Shown here one piece after another: positions 5,849-7,276 of a stretch of DNA of 7,276 nucleotides. Position numbers and translations under genes: made by a program. Within the stretch, counting starts at the first letter, position 1; each line of letters opens with the position of its first letter. Source of the stretch: JBCCAG01 sp050330955 (GTDB taxonomy: Bacteria > Cyanobacteriota > Cyanobacteriia > CAKZMO01); contig JBHJHJ010000270.1 in NCBI GenBank assembly GCA_050330955.1, positions 1-7,276 on the forward strand, written 5' to 3'. Below the pieces are notes generated by a model. It ran no database searches. It was given only the letters and a program-made list of their open reading frames with translations, and was not told the origin of the DNA.

Positions 5849-5870
5849 CGATAAGTAATTGTGCTTATCG
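5849..5870 (+). promoter_or_regulatory. Second leader hairpin, CGATAAG / CTTATCG
   Basis: A perfect 7-bp stem (5849-5855 with 5864-5870) encloses an 8-nt loop (TAATTGTG), about 115 nt before the start codon. With the hairpin at 5781 it gives the predicted leader two structured elements. No known riboswitch class is recognised from conserved sequence. The following region up to the RBS shows no further clear structure or gene. Confidence 0.5.
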
Positions 5871-5968
5871 CAACCGTCTTCTTGTGCGCCAGCGCCCAGT
5901 GCGGAGGCACCAAAGGACTGCTGGGGACTCAGTGAGACGCACTTCAGTCTCGTTAAAAAGCAAATTTT

Positions 5969-5974
5969 AGGAGG
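5969..5974 (+). promoter_or_regulatory. Perfect Shine-Dalgarno AGGAGG
   Basis: AGGAGG sits 9 nt before the ATG at 5984, in an A/T-rich unstructured context. It fixes the start and suggests efficient translation, in contrast to the hpnB, DUF2993, SH3 and rarA starts, which lack a clear site. Confidence 0.9.
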
Positions 5975-5983
5975 TATCTATAA

Positions 5984-7276
5984 ATGACTCAGCAGCCACG
6001 CCCCCCGCTTGAAGAATTGACGCTGCGCCAGCTGCGCCTAGTTGCCAGTGAGTACAGCGTGTCCCGCTACAGCCGCATGCGCAAGGACCAGCTCATCGTA
6101 GCAATTCAGGAGGCTCAGGAGGCTCGCGCCGCCAGCCAGCAGATTGGTTCAACGGTGCCCCAGCCCGCAACGCCGCTTGAGCACACAGCTCAAGAAACAG
6201 TTGAAGCCGCAAAGTTTGATGTTGGCCAGGTCACTGAGACGACCACAGCCTTAGCAGATGTAGACGAAGCTCTGGCTGATCTACCCGATGGCTACGGCGA
6301 GAGCCGCGTCGTGCTCCTGCCCCGCGACCCGCAGTGGGCCTATGTCTATTGGGACGTCCCCAACGAGCATAAGGAAGATTTTCGCCGCCAGGGTGGTATC
6401 CGCCTCGCCCTGCGCTTCTATGATGTCACCGATATCGACCTCAACTACCAGCGCCCCCACAGCATGCAGCAGTATGAGTGCGATGAGCTGGCGCGGGAGT
6501 GGTATTTACCCGTTCCCGTGAGCGATCGCGACTACGCTGTTGAGATCGGCTATCTCACCATGGATGGCCGCTGGCTGATGCTCACCCGGTCCGCCCCGGT
6601 TCGCATCCCGCCGGTCTATCCCTCTGACTGGGTTGAAGACCAGTTCTTGACCCTCGACTGGGATGAGGACCTGCGAGGCAAGACCTACGCTAATTTGGTG
6701 CCCCCCAGCCAGCGTGCTGGTGCACCGACTGAGGGCAACGAGCTGTATGACACCGTCTTCGGCATGGCCAAGTCCGCTGAAGCGCAGCGCGTCGCCGGTT
6801 CGCTGTTCGGCTCCATGCACCAAGCCCCTGAGCAGGCGATTAGCTCTTTCGTCTTCCCTTCGGGCATGGGTCTAATGAAGACCGCTTCTGGCGCTGGCCT
6901 GTTTCCCGGCGTTCCCTTCCCCGGCGCGCTGACCACCTCCGGTATGGGGTTAACCATGTCGGGCGCTGGCCTAGCCGCTTCCATGCCGCCCATTCGCCCT
7001 CGCCAATTCTGGCTGGTGGCCGACGCTGAGCTGATTGTCTACGGTGCCACCGAGCCTGACGCGACGGTGACCATTGGCGGTCGCCCCATCAAGCTCAACT
7101 CTGACGGCACCTTCCGCTTCCAGATGTCCTTCCAGGATGGTCTGATCGACTACCCCATCTTTGCAGTCGCCGCAGACGGGGAGCAGAACCGCGCTATCCA
7201 CATGAAGTTCACCCGCGAAACGCCCGAGCGCCGCACTAATACTAAGGAAGAGGCGGTCCAAGAGTGGCTCGTGTAG
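5984..7276 (+). CDS. Rho_N (SAP-like) + DUF4912 protein with Ig-like C-terminal domain
   Basis: This is a complete 430-residue protein whose stop codon is the last three bases of the window. Residues about 9-45 (LEELTLRQLRLVASEY, then VSRYSRMRKDQLIVAI) match the Rho termination factor N-terminal/SAP-like helical module, which in other proteins binds nucleic acid. A charged, disordered linker follows (46-97). DUF4912 occupies about 98-245, with ESRVVLLPRDPQWAYVYWDV (106-125), LRFYDVTD (143-150), REWYLPVPVSDRDYAVEIGY (171-190) and a PVYPSDWVEDQF segment (210-221). A Gly/Met-rich stretch (293-330) carries four SG(M/A)GL motifs. The C terminus (about 341-410) has YGATEPDATVTIGG and DGTFRFQMSF, typical of an Ig-like beta domain. 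There is no signal peptide or membrane segment, so it is probably cytoplasmic. Function is unknown. The nucleic-acid link is inference from the N-terminal module, and DUF4912 itself is unassigned. Strong RBS, a long structured leader and a repeat-rich promoter suggest abundant, regulated expression. Confidence 0.92.
   Translation: MTQQPRPPLEELTLRQLRLVASEYSVSRYSRMRKDQLIVAIQEAQEARAASQQIGSTVPQPATPLEHTAQETVEAAKFDVGQVTETTTALADVDEALADLPDGYGESRVVLLPRDPQWAYVYWDVPNEHKEDFRRQGGIRLALRFYDVTDIDLNYQRPHSMQQYECDELAREWYLPVPVSDRDYAVEIGYLTMDGRWLMLTRSAPVRIPPVYPSDWVEDQFLTLDWDEDLRGKTYANLVPPSQRAGAPTEGNELYDTVFGMAKSAEAQRVAGSLFGSMHQAPEQAISSFVFPSGMGLMKTASGAGLFPGVPFPGALTTSGMGLTMSGAGLAASMPPIRPRQFWLVADAELIVYGATEPDATVTIGGRPIKLNSDGTFRFQMSFQDGLIDYPIFAVAADGEQNRAIHMKFTRETPERRTNTKEEAVQEWLV

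Larger units (their letters stand above)
5692..5849. repeat. Cluster of six GATCCC-core sites (consensus TGATCCCC), both orientations
   Basis: GATCCC occurs at 5693, 5705, 5745 and 5843 on the plus strand, and its complement GGGATC at 5771 and 5790. With flanks they read TGATCCCC, TGATCCCG, TGATCCCC, AGATCCCA, TGATCCCT and CGATCCCC. Chance would give about 0.1 copies in a stretch this size. The sites surround and fill the predicted promoter and early leader of the gene at 5984, as expected for iterated binding sites of a regulator, but no known regulator is recognised. Confidence 0.55.
3..6529. repeat. Dispersed HIP1 octamers (GCGATCGC), 11 copies
   Basis: Copies start at 3, 943, 1223, 1887, 3077, 4364, 4456, 4971, 5467, 5517 and 6522, all within coding regions. 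HIP1 is the highly iterated palindrome of many cyanobacterial genomes, and this density is the main taxonomic evidence. The count is by eye and may miss a copy. Confidence 0.9.

Noticed and set aside
5743..5970. 75-codon frame in the leader upstream of the Rho_N/DUF4912 gene, possible leader peptide
   Set aside because: Its ATG lies upstream of the predicted transcription start, it has no Shine-Dalgarno, and its sequence is explained by the promoter and hairpins.
1..7276. CRISPR arrays, tRNA or rRNA genes, transposases, prophage genes
   Set aside because: No regularly spaced repeats, cloverleaf-forming sequence or mobile-element protein was seen on either strand.

Overview
The window is from a cyanobacterium, probably a filamentous Leptolyngbya-like lineage. 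The phylum call rests on the HIP1 octamer GCGATCGC, which I count by eye 11 times in 7.3 kb (about 0.1 expected by chance), and on gene families in their cyanobacterial form: RarA with a C-terminal extension, an SH3-like secreted protein, a DUF2993 protein and a Rho_N + DUF4912 protein. The genus-level guess is inference only.

Left block, minus strand (3412 down to 1). Three genes point leftward. First is a lipoprotein of unknown function (2540..3412), then a secreted SH3-like protein (1568..2377), then rarA/mgsA (start 1515, running off the left edge). The gaps are 162 and 52 nt, so the SH3 gene and rarA could share a transcript. The rarA reading frame is open over all 505 codons to the window edge. 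It carries an unusual proline-rich, low-complexity insertion of about 45 residues between the AAA+ module and the C-terminal oligomerisation region. That insertion is encoded by a G/C-run-rich stretch containing a tandem 21-bp repeat.

Middle block. A 157-bp divergent region (3413..3569) with two dyads separates the lipoprotein gene from a rightward gene for an HpnB-type family 2 glycosyltransferase (3570..4886). That gene meets, tail to tail with a 17-bp overlap, a leftward gene for a DUF2993/LmeA-like phospholipid-binding protein (4870..5580). No other hopanoid gene is visible here.

Right block. A divergent intergenic region of about 400 bp (5581..5983) is the most structured non-coding DNA in the window. 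It holds a TTGACA/TATAAA promoter, an imperfect palindrome abutting the -35 box, two hairpins in the predicted 5' leader, six copies of GATCCC in either orientation, and a perfect AGGAGG ribosome binding site. It drives a complete 430-residue protein (5984..7276): an N-terminal Rho_N/SAP-like helical module, a DUF4912 domain, a Gly/Met-rich SG(M/A)GL-repeat linker and an Ig-like C-terminal domain. Its stop codon is the last three bases of the window.

The genes do not form one obvious pathway. Two (glycosyltransferase, DUF2993) are plausibly membrane-lipid related, two (lipoprotein, SH3) are exported, and two (RarA, Rho_N protein) are nucleic-acid related. I see no tRNA, rRNA, CRISPR array, transposase or prophage gene. 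The best leads for something undescribed are the leader and repeat cluster upstream of the Rho_N/DUF4912 gene, and the insertion in RarA.
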